Assembly (NCBI RefSeq): GCF_014639435.1
Contig: NZ_BMFZ01000009.1
Coordinates: forward strand, 98,432 to 162,431
Source: Hafnia psychrotolerans
GTDB taxonomy: Bacteria; Pseudomonadota; Gammaproteobacteria; Enterobacterales; Enterobacteriaceae
Direction of reading: 5' to 3'
DNA: 64,000 bases
The notes beneath the pieces are model-generated. The model was not told the DNA's origin. It was given only the letters and a program-made list of their open reading frames with translations, and made no database searches. Made by a program: the position numbers and the translations under genes. Shown piece by piece: positions 17,370 to 27,103 of the stretch (its first letter is position 1; the number at the start of each line of letters is the position of its first letter).

Positions 17370-18762
17370 TTAATTAAGAAAAATAGTAGCAGCAAGATAA
17401 TTCTTAAAACCATGAAATTTTTAGTCATATTTTTCCAAGATATTGGAAGAAAAAACCAATAAATCATTTATACACATTTCCTTTAACATCGCAGCAACAA
17501 TAAATGCCAGTTACCATAAGGTTCACTCACAAAGAATCACTCAATATTTTGCTTTTTATTTTCGTGATTTTTAGATTTTTATATGGGTTACGGTTAGTCT
17601 TTAGGAAAAGATAAACTGTCAACGACTAAAACATCATCCAAACCACAACCACTATGGAATACGTTAAGTATATCTAATAACTCACTAATATTTATTAACA
17701 TCAAGCAGGAACAGAGTGGTTAAAGCGCCGTTAGATACTTATCCAGTAAATAATTTAACGTCACGTTGATTTATCGATGCCACTATTAGACATTACACAA
17801 ACCAAACAATTTTAAAACAAACTCTAAACAAACGATTCTTACAAGTTACTACTAGTGTAAAAAAATAATTTCATTGCACCAAATCAAAAAATAGATTATT
17901 AAATCTATATCTGAATCTCATAACACTCCATTTTTTTGCTCCATTCTTGTCGCCTGGAAAAGGTTACCCAAGTGGTAAATAGTCACCACATCATGAAAGA
18001 TACAGGTTCACTTTTAATGTCCTTCTATTTGGAATGGCGATGTATATACATAAGTTAAATATATGATTGGTGTGAAATAATGCACAGTTAATGTAAACAG
18101 CTAGTTGTATGATTCTTAATTTTGCGGTGTTCTCCTAGCATATAGCTTACTCATAAATTTCATTCTAGCTACAGTGCCGCTGTATGACCTCATACACCAA
18201 AGCAATGCTGATGTTTTTTCGCCTCTATTTTGCCACCAAACCAGCCCCCTAAGCTGACGCGTCTAGCCAAGACTAAAACGCTACTCTTTCTTAACAGTAA
18301 ATTGAATCATCACAATGGCGTCATCATCTGGGTGAATGCCCGTTATTTTAACTCACCGTGATCGTCGCTTACATACGCTGAGACTGTCTATAAAGAACAC
18401 GACAAGCAGAAAATATTCCACGACAAAACGCGGCCGCGTACTCAGACTTTAGGCGAGAGGTGAGAAGCAGGCATGTCTATGCTTAATCAATATTGACTAC
18501 ATTGCGATTTTATCGATACCCAACCATGCGAAGTGCAGCAGGAGAGCATCATTAAACGGTTAGCATGAGCGTAAGGTGATGAATATTAAGTTATATTTCT
18601 TAAAAACATATAATATATCAATTTCTTACTTCACTGGAAAAACCGATCGCGTATGCTTTTGTTATCCTCACTATTTTCAACGTGTTAAAAGTTTCAAGAA
18701 AGCGAAACGTTTCACACCACGAACTTCCCTACAGTCAAAGGCCTACAGTCAAAGGACGGGTT
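17370..18762. other. AT-rich intergenic region upstream of cysK without a recognisable gene
   Basis: About 1.4 kb. I found no open frame with a credible ribosome-binding site and family resemblance on either strand. The stretch 17370-18130 is strongly AT-rich, as is common in horizontally acquired, H-NS-silenced DNA. 18250-18560 is closer to coding composition but full of stops in all frames I read, so it may be decayed sequence. In E. coli cysZ precedes cysK; it is not here. The cysK promoter and any CysB sites should lie in the last 200 bases. Confidence 0.6.
18728..18755 (+). repeat. Perfect 14-bp tandem duplication at the cysK ribosome-binding site
   Basis: CCTACAGTCAAAGG occurs twice in immediate succession (18728-18741 and 18742-18755). 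The AAAGG(A) of the second copy is the cysK ribosome-binding site, so the duplication adds a second, more distant AAAGG. Confidence 0.85.
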
Positions 18763-19728
18763 ATGAGCAAGATCTACGAAGACAATTCATTAACAATCGG
18801 CCACACGCCGCTGGTTCGCCTGAACCGTATTGGCAATGGTCGTATTCTGGCTAAGGTCGAATCCCGTAACCCGAGCTTCAGCGTTAAATGCCGTATCGGT
18901 GCCAATATGATTTGGGAAGCTGAGAAAAGCGGCATTCTGACTAAAGACATAGAATTGGTTGAACCAACCAGCGGTAACACCGGTATTGCTTTAGCCTATG
19001 TAGCGGCAGCACGAGGATACAAATTAACCCTGACCATGCCTGAAACCATGAGCGTTGAACGCCGTAAACTGCTCAAAGCCCTCGGTGCCAATCTGGTGCT
19101 GACCGAAGGCGCCAAAGGCATGAAAGGCGCAATTGCCAAAGCCGAAGAAATTCAGGCCAGCGATCCGCAGCGTTATCTTATCCTTCAGCAGTTCAGTAAT
19201 CCGGCAAACCCAGCTATCCACGAGAGAACCACCGGCCCAGAGATCTGGGAAGATACCGATGGCGAAGTGGATGTGTTCGTTGCAGGCGTTGGAACAGGCG
19301 GCACTCTCACAGGTGTTGGCCGTTATCTAAAAAGCAAAAAAAACAGCATCACGCTAGTGGCCGTTGAACCTACTGATTCTCCAGTCATTACCCAAGCGTT
19401 AAACGGCGAAGAATTGAAACCGGGTCCACACAAAATCCAGGGCATCGGTGCGGGCTTCATTCCAGGTAATCTGGATCTCACGTTGATTGATCGCGTTTCC
19501 CTTATCACCAATGATGAATCTATCAGCATGGCGCGACGTCTGATGGAAGAAGAAGGGATTCTGGCTGGGATTTCCTCAGGTGCTGCGGTGGCCGCGGCCG
19601 TGAAACTTTCCGAAGAAGCGGAGTTTGCCAATAAAAATATCGTTGTTATCCTGCCTTCATCGGCAGAACGCTATCTGAGTACGGCATTGTTTGCAGATTT
19701 GTTTACTGAAAAAGAATTGCAACAATAA
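18763..19728 (+). CDS. cysK: Cysteine synthase A (O-acetylserine sulfhydrylase A)
   Basis: CysK joins O-acetylserine and sulfide to give cysteine and acetate, using pyridoxal phosphate; in E. coli it also forms the cysteine synthase complex with CysE. The 321-residue protein carries the PLP lysine in [12 protein letters not shown] (about residue 42), the substrate loop PTSGNTGIA, the phosphate-binding glycine loop GTGGTLTG and the C-terminal SSAERYLST. The start ATG is set by AAAGGA six bases before it and matches the family N-terminus ([13 protein letters not shown]). The frame stays open 27 codons further upstream, but that extension has no family resemblance. It is a single-gene unit with its own terminator and is probably controlled by CysB. 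Confidence 0.98.
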   Translation: MSKIYEDNSLTIGHTPLVRLNRIGNGRILAKVESRNPSFSVKCRIGANMIWEAEKSGILTKDIELVEPTSGNTGIALAYVAAARGYKLTLTMPETMSVERRKLLKALGANLVLTEGAKGMKGAIAKAEEIQASDPQRYLILQQFSNPANPAIHERTTGPEIWEDTDGEVDVFVAGVGTGGTLTGVGRYLKSKKNSITLVAVEPTDSPVITQALNGEELKPGPHKIQGIGAGFIPGNLDLTLIDRVSLITNDESISMARRLMEEEGILAGISSGAAVAAAVKLSEEAEFANKNIVVILPSSAERYLSTALFADLFTEKELQQ

Positions 19729-19762
19729 TGATACATATCTCAAAATAGTATTGATTTGGTCA

Positions 19763-19789
19763 AAAAAGCACCCAATAGGGTGCTTTTTT
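19763..19789 (+). terminator. cysK terminator
   Basis: AAAAAGCACCC, an AATA loop and GGGTGCTTTTTT form a perfect 11-bp stem with a T-run, 34 bases after the cysK stop. Confidence 0.92.
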
Positions 19790-20140
19790 GTGGGCTACGT
19801 CAAACTTTACACCACTCTATGATTGATTTTACCCACCAGGTTTAGTATTTAACCGTTCAATTATTTCGATGCGCGAAATTAATCGCATCAATGCTGCCTT
19901 CCAATGAATCGATTTACCGATTTGTTACATGGGGGGAAAAGACGGCATAATGGGGAGATAACAGAAATGCTTAGATCTAGGGCAAAGAGTTTTATCGCTG
20001 AGTGCGCTATTTTCTCTTTTCTGTTGCATCCGAACCTGCCCCTGAACCATAGTCAGGCGCTAATATCTACAGGCTAAAGTGGCGTCACTACGCTAAACTT
20101 TAGCTCCACAACATTACTTTAATAAGTTGGGGAAACAACA
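19790..20140 (+). promoter_or_regulatory. ptsH operon promoter and leader region
   Basis: There is no gene in these 350 bases. The last 60 bases (TTTAGCTCCACAACATTA and AAGTTGGGGAAA before the ATG) closely resemble the E. coli ptsH leader, including the AGTTGGGG ribosome-binding site. In E. coli the operon is driven by CRP- and Mlc-controlled promoters in this interval. I did not assign those operators by eye here. Confidence 0.6.
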
Positions 20141-20398
20141 ATGTTCCAGCAAGAAGTTACTATCACTGCACCAAATGGTCTGCACACGCGCCCTGCGGCT
20201 CAATTCGTGAAAGAAGCTAAAGGTTTTACTTCTGACATCACTGTGGCATCAAACGGTAAAAGCGCCAGTGCAAAAAGTCTTTTCAAACTGCAAACTCTGG
20301 GTCTGACCCAAGGCACAGTGGTAACCCTCTCTGCAGAAGGTGAAGACGAGCAGAAAGCCGTTGAACACTTGGTAAAACTGATGGCAGAGCTAGAGTAA
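20141..20398 (+). CDS. ptsH: HPr, phosphocarrier protein of the PTS
   Basis: The 85-residue protein is the full length for HPr. It accepts a phosphate from enzyme I on His15 (NGLHTRPAA) and passes it to sugar-specific enzyme IIA proteins. The second conserved loop, [15 protein letters not shown], holds the Ser46 region. It is cytoplasmic and is the first gene of ptsH-ptsI-crr. ptsI starts 47 bases downstream. Confidence 0.99.
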   Translation: MFQQEVTITAPNGLHTRPAAQFVKEAKGFTSDITVASNGKSASAKSLFKLQTLGLTQGTVVTLSAEGEDEQKAVEHLVKLMAELE

Positions 20399-20445
20399 TT
20401 AGCCCGATCTTTATCGTTTAAACCAGTCAAGAGAAAGGTAGGGTT

Positions 20446-22173
20446 ATGATTTCAGGCATTTTAGTATCTCCCGGTATCGCTTTCGGCAAAGCGCTTCTGT
20501 TGAAAGAAGATGAGATTGTCATCAACCGGAAAAAAATATCTTCTGAAGAAGTTGATCAGGAAGTAAAACGTTTCCTGTCAGGCCGTGCTAAAGCTTCTGC
20601 ACAGTTAGAGACGATCAAAACCAAAGCAGGCGAAACCTTCGGTGAAGAGAAAGAAGCCATCTTCGAAGGCCACATCATGTTGTTGGAAGATGAAGAGCTT
20701 GAGCAGGAAATCATAGCCCTAATCAAAGACGACCACGCTTCTGCCGATGCGGCGGCCTATTCTGTCATTGAAGGGCAAGCGAAGGCATTGGAAGAGCTGG
20801 ATGATGAATATCTGAAAGAACGTGCGGCTGACGTACGTGACATCGGTAAACGTCTTATGCGCAATATCCTGAATCTGGCGATTATCGATCTGAGCTCCAT
20901 TCAGGATGAAGTTATTCTGGTTGCAACCGATTTGACCCCATCAGAGACTGCGCAGCTAAACCTGAACAAGGTACTGGGCTTTATCACTGATTTGGGCGGC
21001 CGGACTTCTCACACTTCCATCATGGCGCGCTCCCTGGAATTACCGGCAATTGTTGGCACCAGCGATGTGACGAAACAGGTGAAAAACGGCGACTATCTGA
21101 TCCTTGATGCCGTTAACAATAAAATCTATGTTAATCCGACAGCTGATATTATTGACGAGCTGAAAGCCGTTCAGAATCAATACATTACTGAGAAAGACGA
21201 TCTAGCCAAGCTGAAAGACTTACCAGCTATTACGCTGGATGGTCATCAGGTTGAAGTCTGTGCCAACATCGGTACCGTGCGTGACGTTGCCGGTGCAGAG
21301 CGCAATGGGGCTGAAGGCGTCGGCCTGTATCGCACAGAATTCCTGTTCATGGATCGCGATAGCCTGCCTACCGAAGAAGAGCAATTCCAGGCTTATAAAG
21401 CAGTGGCTGAAGCCATGGGTTCACAGGCGGTTATCGTCCGCACCATGGACATTGGCGGTGATAAAGACCTGCCTTACATGAACCTGCCAAAAGAAGAGAA
21501 CCCATTCCTGGGCTGGCGCGCAATCCGCATCTGTCTGGATCGTAAAGAAATTCTTCACGACCAGTTGAAGGGTATTCTGCGTGCTTCTGCTTTCGGTAAA
21601 CTGCGCATCATGTTCCCGATGATCATTTCGGTTGAAGAAGTGCGTGAACTGAAAGCTGAACTCGAAATGCTGAAAGCGCAACTTCGTGAAAAAGGTCAGG
21701 CATTCGATGAAACCATCGAAGTCGGCGTAATGGTTGAGACTCCGGCAGCAGCCGTTATTGCCCACCATCTGGCAAAAGAAGTCGATTTCTTCAGTATTGG
21801 TACTAACGATCTTACACAGTATACTTTGGCAGTGGATCGCGGTAACGAGCTGATATCTCATCTCTACAACCCTATGTCGCCTTCTGTACTGGCTTTAATT
21901 AAGCAAGTCATTGACGCATCTCATGCTGCAGGAAAATGGACAGGGATGTGTGGTGAGCTAGCTGGTGACGAACGTGCTACACTTCTTCTATTGGGCATGG
22001 GTTTAGATGAGTTCAGCATGAGTTCTATCTCTATCCCACGCATCAAGAAAATTATTCGTAATACAAACTTCGAAGATGTGAAAGCGCTGGCAGATGAAGC
22101 TCTGGCTCAAGCTACGGCGCAAGAGTTGATGAACCTGGTTAACAAGTTCATTGAAGAAAAAACACTCTGCTAA
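20446..22173 (+). CDS. ptsI: PTS enzyme I (phosphoenolpyruvate-protein phosphotransferase)
   Basis: The 575-residue protein, the same length as in E. coli, transfers phosphate from phosphoenolpyruvate to HPr. The active-site histidine lies in [21 protein letters not shown] (about residue 189). The C-terminal PEP-binding barrel has [25 protein letters not shown], the metal-binding [15 protein letters not shown] and the catalytic cysteine in GMCGELAGD. The start is supported by GAAAGGTAGGGTT ahead of the ATG. It is cotranscribed with ptsH and crr. Confidence 0.99.
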   Translation: MISGILVSPGIAFGKALLLKEDEIVINRKKISSEEVDQEVKRFLSGRAKASAQLETIKTKAGETFGEEKEAIFEGHIMLLEDEELEQEIIALIKDDHASADAAAYSVIEGQAKALEELDDEYLKERAADVRDIGKRLMRNILNLAIIDLSSIQDEVILVATDLTPSETAQLNLNKVLGFITDLGGRTSHTSIMARSLELPAIVGTSDVTKQVKNGDYLILDAVNNKIYVNPTADIIDELKAVQNQYITEKDDLAKLKDLPAITLDGHQVEVCANIGTVRDVAGAERNGAEGVGLYRTEFLFMDRDSLPTEEEQFQAYKAVAEAMGSQAVIVRTMDIGGDKDLPYMNLPKEENPFLGWRAIRICLDRKEILHDQLKGILRASAFGKLRIMFPMIISVEEVRELKAELEMLKAQLREKGQAFDETIEVGVMVETPAAAVIAHHLAKEVDFFSIGTNDLTQYTLAVDRGNELISHLYNPMSPSVLALIKQVIDASHAAGKWTGMCGELAGDERATLLLLGMGLDEFSMSSISIPRIKKIIRNTNFEDVKALADEALAQATAQELMNLVNKFIEEKTLC

Positions 22174-22220
22174 TTGCGCGATGCTGTAAAGCTGCCCAAA
22201 TTAATGCTTAGGAGAAGATC

Positions 22221-22730
22221 ATGGGTTTGTTCGATAAACTGAAGTCATTAGTTTCTGATGATAAAAAAGACGTTGGTACTATTGAAATTGTAGCGCCAAT
22301 TTCTGGTGAAATTGTCAACATTGAAGATGTTCCTGATGTCGTTTTCGCTGAGAAAATCGTTGGTGATGGCATTGCCATCAAACCATCTGGCAATAAAATG
22401 GTTGCTCCGGTTGATGGTACTATCGGTAAAATCTTTGAAACTAACCATGCTTTCTCAATCGAATCTGACAGCGGCATTGAGCTATTTGTCCACTTCGGTA
22501 TTGATACCGTTGAACTGAAAGGCGAAGGCTTCAAACGCATCGCAGAAGAAGGTCAACGCGTCAAGAAAGGCGATCTGATTATCGAATTTGATCTGGCCCT
22601 GCTGGAAGAGAAAGCCAAGTCTACCCTGACTCCGGTGGTTATCTCTAACATGGATGAGATCAAAGAGCTGATTAAACTGACGGGTAGCGTGATTGTCGGC
22701 GAAACACCGATTATTCGTATCAGAAAGTAA
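22221..22730 (+). CDS. crr: Glucose-specific PTS enzyme IIA (EIIA-Glc)
   Basis: The 169-residue protein carries phosphate from HPr to the glucose permease. In enterics it also controls adenylate cyclase and non-PTS permeases (inducer exclusion). Both active-site histidines are in place: one in [18 protein letters not shown] and the phospho-acceptor in [17 protein letters not shown] short amphipathic N-terminus ([15 protein letters not shown]) matches the family. GGAGAAG lies before the ATG. It is the last gene of the operon and is followed by a strong terminator. Confidence 0.99.
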   Translation: MGLFDKLKSLVSDDKKDVGTIEIVAPISGEIVNIEDVPDVVFAEKIVGDGIAIKPSGNKMVAPVDGTIGKIFETNHAFSIESDSGIELFVHFGIDTVELKGEGFKRIAEEGQRVKKGDLIIEFDLALLEEKAKSTLTPVVISNMDEIKELIKLTGSVIVGETPIIRIRK

Positions 22731-22744
22731 GCGATTCGATGACA

Positions 22745-22776
22745 TAAAAAACGGCGCTCAATGCGCCGTTTTTTAT
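22745..22776 (+). terminator. ptsHI-crr terminator
   Basis: AAAAAACGGCGC, loop TCAAT, GCGCCGTTTTTT: a perfect stem with A- and T-runs on both sides, so it can act in both directions and also shield the convergent two-component operon. Confidence 0.93.
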
Positions 22777-22832
22777 TGCCTGCTATAACCCTTTCATACT
22801 TCCAGTTGCAGATAAGTATGAGATTTTAGGCC

Positions 22833-24182
22833 TTAAATTTTCCAGTGAGGTACCTGCAAGCTTATTATTAAACCGTGTGGCGTGGCGTTGCGAGCATCGA
22901 CCTTACCGTCATGTGCCACCATGACCTTACGAGTGATCGCCAATCCTAAACCGTAGCCTTTACCTGAGAGCGGAGATTTCACCCGCACGAACGGGTCGAA
23001 AATGCTCGACAGCTTGTCCTCTTCAACACCCGGCCCCTGATCGGCCACCTCAATCTGCAGATACTCATCGAGATGCGCCAGCGACACATTAATGGTTTGT
23101 CCACGTGCCGAGAAGCGCAGCGCGTTACGTACCACGTTATCGACCGCACGACGCATCAATTCAGCATTGCCTTTCACTGTGTAATCCGAGTCATCAGACG
23201 TTTCAGAATGCATAGTAATTTCCACGCCCGGCAATTGTGCTTCATAACGCGCATCATTAACGACAGCTTGCACCAATCCATGCAGATCGAAATATTCTTC
23301 GTCCGGTATTTCGCGGCTTTCCGTTCGCGACAACGCCAGCAACTCGCCGATCATTTTATCGAGGCGACCTGCCTCGTGCTCAATACGCTGCAGGGAGGTT
23401 TCAACGTTAAGCGGGTTCTGACGCGCTAAACCAATTGCCAGCTGCAATCGGGCAAGAGGTGAACGTAACTCATGTGAGACGTCGTGTAGTAGCTCCTCAC
23501 GGGCTTTGACCAGCACCTGCAGACGTTCTGCCATGGAGTCAAAATCGCGCGCGACTTCAGATAACTCATCATGCCGCTTGCCCATGCTGTCAAACAACCG
23601 CACGGATAAATCCCCCTGTGCCACCCGGCCAAAGGCCCTGCGCATCTGCAACATGGGGCGCGTCAGGTTCCAGGCAAGAACCGCGCTGAATAAAAGCCCC
23701 CCTAAACCACCAATCCACAGCAACGGTGTCGGCACGTTAAACATATGCTCCCTACTCTTAGGGCGATATTCATTCATCAGGCCTTCAACGTTATAACGCA
23801 GTCGATAACCCTGCCCGTTCGGTCCCTGAACAAATTCGATAATTTCTTTAGGCGTGTTACCGGGTTCGAGGGCTTGCATGGTTTCGCCTTCCGCGGGCAC
23901 CATTGAGGTGGTCACGGAAAAATACTGACGATCACCGTCAGGCCAGTCGGCCATCATCGCATTCAACGCAGGCATACCGCCAAAATGCAGCGTAGAAACC
24001 GCAGAGGTGACTTGCAGTTTAACAAAACGCCGTGCGATGCCGCTTTCAGGGGGCTCATGATGATTGATGAAAGTAAATACCACCCAGAGAACCTGAGTGA
24101 TAGCGATGAACGTGAACCAGAATCCGAACAGGATTTTCCAGAATAACCTTCCGCGAAGGCGTTTACCTGATGCGATAGCCAA
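22833..24182 (-). CDS. Membrane sensor histidine kinase (CpxA-like)
   Basis: The 449-residue protein has two membrane segments (about residues 13-37 and 150-172) around a periplasmic sensor loop, followed by a HAMP linker (NLTRPMLQMRRAFGRVAQGD). The dimerisation/phospho-acceptor box is HDVSHELRSPLARLQ and the ATPase boxes are DNVVRNALRFS, DQGPGVEE and GKGYGLGLAI. The architecture resembles CpxA and relatives, but the periplasmic domain is not CpxA itself. The start ATG overlaps the end of the response-regulator gene by 20 bases, so the pair is coupled. The signal sensed is unknown. Confidence 0.9.
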   Translation of the reverse strand: MAIASGKRLRGRLFWKILFGFWFTFIAITQVLWVVFTFINHHEPPESGIARRFVKLQVTSAVSTLHFGGMPALNAMMADWPDGDRQYFSVTTSMVPAEGETMQALEPGNTPKEIIEFVQGPNGQGYRLRYNVEGLMNEYRPKSREHMFNVPTPLLWIGGLGGLLFSAVLAWNLTRPMLQMRRAFGRVAQGDLSVRLFDSMGKRHDELSEVARDFDSMAERLQVLVKAREELLHDVSHELRSPLARLQLAIGLARQNPLNVETSLQRIEHEAGRLDKMIGELLALSRTESREIPDEEYFDLHGLVQAVVNDARYEAQLPGVEITMHSETSDDSDYTVKGNAELMRRAVDNVVRNALRFSARGQTINVSLAHLDEYLQIEVADQGPGVEEDKLSSIFDPFVRVKSPLSGKGYGLGLAITRKVMVAHDGKVDARNATPHGLIISLQVPHWKI

Positions 24183-24849
24183 TACTTCTTACCGTTTCAA
24201 TTGTCAGGATATCGCCGCCTTCCAGCGACGCCAGTTTCTGGCGGATGTTGCTGATGTGTACATCGATACTACGGTCATAAGCTTCGCGCGGGCGGCCCAG
24301 GGCCTTTTCCGACAGTTCATCTTTTGAGACCACGCGCTCAGGCGCGCGCAATAAAAGCTCGAGCAGATTGAATTCAGACGCCGTAAGATCAAACAGTGCG
24401 CCGCGCCATTCGCTGCTACGCGTCGCCGGGTTAAGCGTCAGGTCGCCATAGTTAATCGTTGAAGTATCAGACGGAGCTTGCTGCTGCTCTTCCACTCGGC
24501 GTAACACCGCGCGCAAGCGCGCCACCAATTCTCGGGGGTAGCAAGGCTTCGGCATATAATCATCCGCGCCCATTTCCAGGCCAATCACCCGATCAATATT
24601 ATCGCCTTTGGCCGTCAGCATGATGATCGGCATACGGCTGTTTTTACGTACCTGACGCAGCACATCGATACCGCTCATATCAGGCAGCATAATGTCGAGG
24701 ATCATCGCAGAATATTCACCGGACATTGCACCGTCCACACCGGCTTTACCGGTCAGTACCAGCGAAGCATTGAAACCTTCGCCTATCAGGTATTCACTGA
24801 GCATCGTACCCAGTTCGAGATCGTCATCGACTAATAAAATTTTCATCAT
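24163..24849 (-). CDS. OmpR-family response regulator (CpxR-like)
   Basis: The 228-residue protein has a receiver domain with acidic pocket VDDD, phospho-acceptor aspartate in MILDIMLPDMSG, conserved threonine/lysine signature (IMLTAKG, MPKPCYPREL), and a C-terminal winged helix (LTASEFNLLELLLRAPERVV...SIDVHISNIRQKL...IETVRSIGYRIR). GGCGGAAGTAA precedes two adjacent ATGs; the second (24846) has the better spacing. It is coupled to the kinase downstream and transcribed away from cysM. Targets are not evident from the sequence. Confidence 0.93.
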   Translation of the reverse strand: MMKILLVDDDLELGTMLSEYLIGEGFNASLVLTGKAGVDGAMSGEYSAMILDIMLPDMSGIDVLRQVRKNSRMPIIMLTAKGDNIDRVIGLEMGADDYMPKPCYPRELVARLRAVLRRVEEQQQAPSDTSTINYGDLTLNPATRSSEWRGALFDLTASEFNLLELLLRAPERVVSKDELSEKALGRPREAYDRSIDVHISNIRQKLASLEGGDILTIETVRSIGYRIR

Positions 24850-24960
24850 TTACTTCCGCCTAACTGAATTCTGGTCATTTTTACCCCTTACGCAGTTACA
24901 TGCAGCCGCTTTTACTCTAATTTTACACTCGGTCAGTAAAGCGTAGTTGATGGCCAAAAT

Positions 24961-25845
24961 TCAGAGGGAAAAAACACCGGTGGACAAGTAGCGGTCACCA
25001 CGGTCGCAGATAATGGCCACCACCACACAGCCCGGATTATTCCGTGCGACGCGAATCGCACCCGCGACCGCTCCACCGGAACTAACACCGCAGAAAATCC
25101 CCTCTTGTCGCGCCAGTGCACGCATCGTCTCTTCGGCTTCATTCTGACCCATATCGATAACCTCATCCACCAACTCTGGTTGGAAAATACCCGGCAGATA
25201 CTCCTGCGGCCAGCGGCGGATGCCTGGAATGCTGCTACCTTCAGAAGGTTGCAGACCAATAATTTTTACTGCAGCATTTTGTGTACGCAGGAAGCGGCTG
25301 ACGCCTGTGATGGTGCCTGTGGTTCCCATGCTGGAGACAAAGTGGGTGATGCGCCCTTGTGTCTGTTGCCAAATTTCCGGGCCGGTAGTTTTGAAATGTG
25401 CCAAAGGGTTATCCGGATTGTTGAACTGGTCTAGTACTTTACCCTGCCCCTGTTGTTGCATTTCCAGAGCCTGGTCACGGGCGCCTTCCATACCCTGTGC
25501 ACGGCTGATCAGCAACAGTTCTGCCCCGTAAGCGCGCATTGACGCCTGGCGTTCCAAACTCATATTTTCCGGCATCAATAATTTAAGCTTGTAGCCTTTC
25601 AATGCAGCAATCATCGCCAGCGCAATACCGGTATTGCCGCTGGTGGCTTCGATCAACGTATCGCCTGGTTGGATCTCGCCCCGTTTTTCAGCCTGTTCAA
25701 TCATAAACAGTGCCGCGCGATCCTTGACCGACCCCGCTGGATTATTCCCTTCCAGTTTGACCCAAATCTCGCTGTCCAGACCTTTTGACAGACGCTGTAA
25801 TTTCACCAGAGGCGTATTACCAATGTAATGTTCGAGCGTGCTCAC
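24961..25845 (-). CDS. cysM: Cysteine synthase B (O-acetylserine sulfhydrylase B)
   Basis: CysM makes cysteine from O-acetylserine and sulfide and can also use thiosulfate to give S-sulfocysteine, fitting its place beside the sulfate/thiosulfate transporter. The 294-residue protein has the PLP lysine in NPAGSVKDRAA, the substrate loop [11 protein letters not shown] and GTTGTITG. I start it at the GTG that gives VSTLEHYIGNTPLVKL, matching the family N-terminus; AAGG lies nine bases before it. An upstream ATG at 25881 would add 12 unrelated residues. Unlike E. coli, a terminator hairpin separates it from cysA. Confidence 0.95.
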   Translation of the reverse strand: MSTLEHYIGNTPLVKLQRLSKGLDSEIWVKLEGNNPAGSVKDRAALFMIEQAEKRGEIQPGDTLIEATSGNTGIALAMIAALKGYKLKLLMPENMSLERQASMRAYGAELLLISRAQGMEGARDQALEMQQQGQGKVLDQFNNPDNPLAHFKTTGPEIWQQTQGRITHFVSSMGTTGTITGVSRFLRTQNAAVKIIGLQPSEGSSIPGIRRWPQEYLPGIFQPELVDEVIDMGQNEAEETMRALARQEGIFCGVSSGGAVAGAIRVARNNPGCVVVAIICDRGDRYLSTGVFSL

Positions 25846-25911
25846 TGTGGTTGCCTTATTTCTTATGATTATAAAGACCAATCAAAATTGAATAAATGAG
25901 TATCAAACGAT

Positions 25912-25942
25912 AAAAAGGGCAGCTCGCGGACTGCCCTTTTTC
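25912..25942 (-). terminator. Terminator between cysA and cysM
   Basis: AAAAAGGGCAG and CTGCCCTTTTT form a perfect 11-bp stem over an 8-9 base loop with runs on both sides. It lies 67 bases beyond the cysA stop and 66 bases before the cysM start, so it should end most cysPTWA transcripts before cysM. Confidence 0.88.
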
Positions 25943-26008
25943 TTTATGCGTTAGAAAATGCCTTGGTTAAAAATGTAACAGTTAACAGCCTATTTTGGTT
26001 AAAAAATA

Positions 26009-27103
26009 TCAGGCACTTTTCGCCAATGCAACGGGTTGTAACTGTTCGTCGCCGGAATATAGACGCCCATTGAGCACACCGACGTAAAAACGATCACCGC
26101 GAACAGGGGTTGACTGGCCGTTGGCGTCAGACAACACCACCGATAACGGTTCATTATGCCAACCTTCGGCCTGCACGATTAACTGCCAAAAGTGACCACG
26201 TGGGCTGACTTCAAGCACCTTCACTGGCAGCGGGCAGCGCGCCGTACTTTGGGCCGTGATCTCCATTTCCCACGGACGCAAAAACAGATCAGCCGTTCCC
26301 TGATGCAGCGGCGGATTATCCAGAGGCCAATGGTAGGCCCCCACATAAAGCTGGGTACCACGGATCTCGCCGCCAATTTTATTCACTTCACCCATAAACT
26401 CCAGTACAAATCGGGTCGCCGGATCTCGCCAAATTTCCTGCGGCGTACCGACTTGCTCAATATTCCCCTGGCTCATCACCACCACGCGATCAGCAACTTC
26501 CATCGCCTCTTCCTGATCATGGGTCACGAACACGCTAGTGAATTTGAGTTCTTCGTGCAGTTGACGCAGCCAACGGCGTAGCTCTTTACGCACCTGGGCA
26601 TCCAACGCACCAAAGGGCTCATCCAGCAGCAGGATTTGCGGCTCAACGGCTAACGCCCGCGCCAGCGCTACCCGCTGTTTCTGACCACCGGAAAGCTGAG
26701 CAGGAAAGCGGTTAGCGAGATGAGCCAGTTGGACCATCTCCAGCAGTTTGGTGACTTTTTGTCTAATAGTTTCAGTATTAGGACGCTCACGACGCGGCAG
26801 CACCGTCAAACCGAAAGCGATGTTGTCAAATACCGTCATATGGCGGAACAGCGCGTAATGCTGGAACACAAAACCGACCTGACGATCGCGGGCATGCAGC
26901 CGTGTGACGTCTTTGCCGTGGAAACTCAGGCGTCCAGAGTTCTGGTTTTCAAGTCCGGCAATAATACGTAGCAGCGTGGTTTTGCCTGAACCCGAAGGCC
27001 CGAGCAACGCCACCATCTCTCCGGAAGCAATATCGAGCGATATATCGTTCAGTACCTTGGTGCGGCCGAAATATTTGTTGATACCGTTAATTTCAATGCT
27101 CAT
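26009..27103 (-). CDS. cysA: Sulfate/thiosulfate ABC transporter ATP-binding protein
   Basis: The 364-residue ATPase powers sulfate/thiosulfate import through CysT and CysW. Motifs: Walker [11 protein letters not shown]-loop [15 protein letters not shown], signature [15 protein letters not shown], Walker [13 protein letters not shown] and the switch histidine in [10 protein letters not shown]. After about residue 235 there is a TOBE-type regulatory extension. The start overlaps the end of cysW by 11 bases, so translation is coupled. It is the last gene of cysPTWA. Confidence 0.97.
   Translation of the reverse strand: MSIEINGINKYFGRTKVLNDISLDIASGEMVALLGPSGSGKTTLLRIIAGLENQNSGRLSFHGKDVTRLHARDRQVGFVFQHYALFRHMTVFDNIAFGLTVLPRRERPNTETIRQKVTKLLEMVQLAHLANRFPAQLSGGQKQRVALARALAVEPQILLLDEPFGALDAQVRKELRRWLRQLHEELKFTSVFVTHDQEEAMEVADRVVVMSQGNIEQVGTPQEIWRDPATRFVLEFMGEVNKIGGEIRGTQLYVGAYHWPLDNPPLHQGTADLFLRPWEMEITAQSTARCPLPVKVLEVSPRGHFWQLIVQAEGWHNEPLSVVLSDANGQSTPVRGDRFYVGVLNGRLYSGDEQLQPVALAKSA

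Noticed and set aside
18576-18762. Possible small gene or N-terminal extension before cysK
   Set aside because: The 92-codon frame runs into cysK out of frame, and the in-frame extension lacks CysK family residues and a ribosome-binding site.
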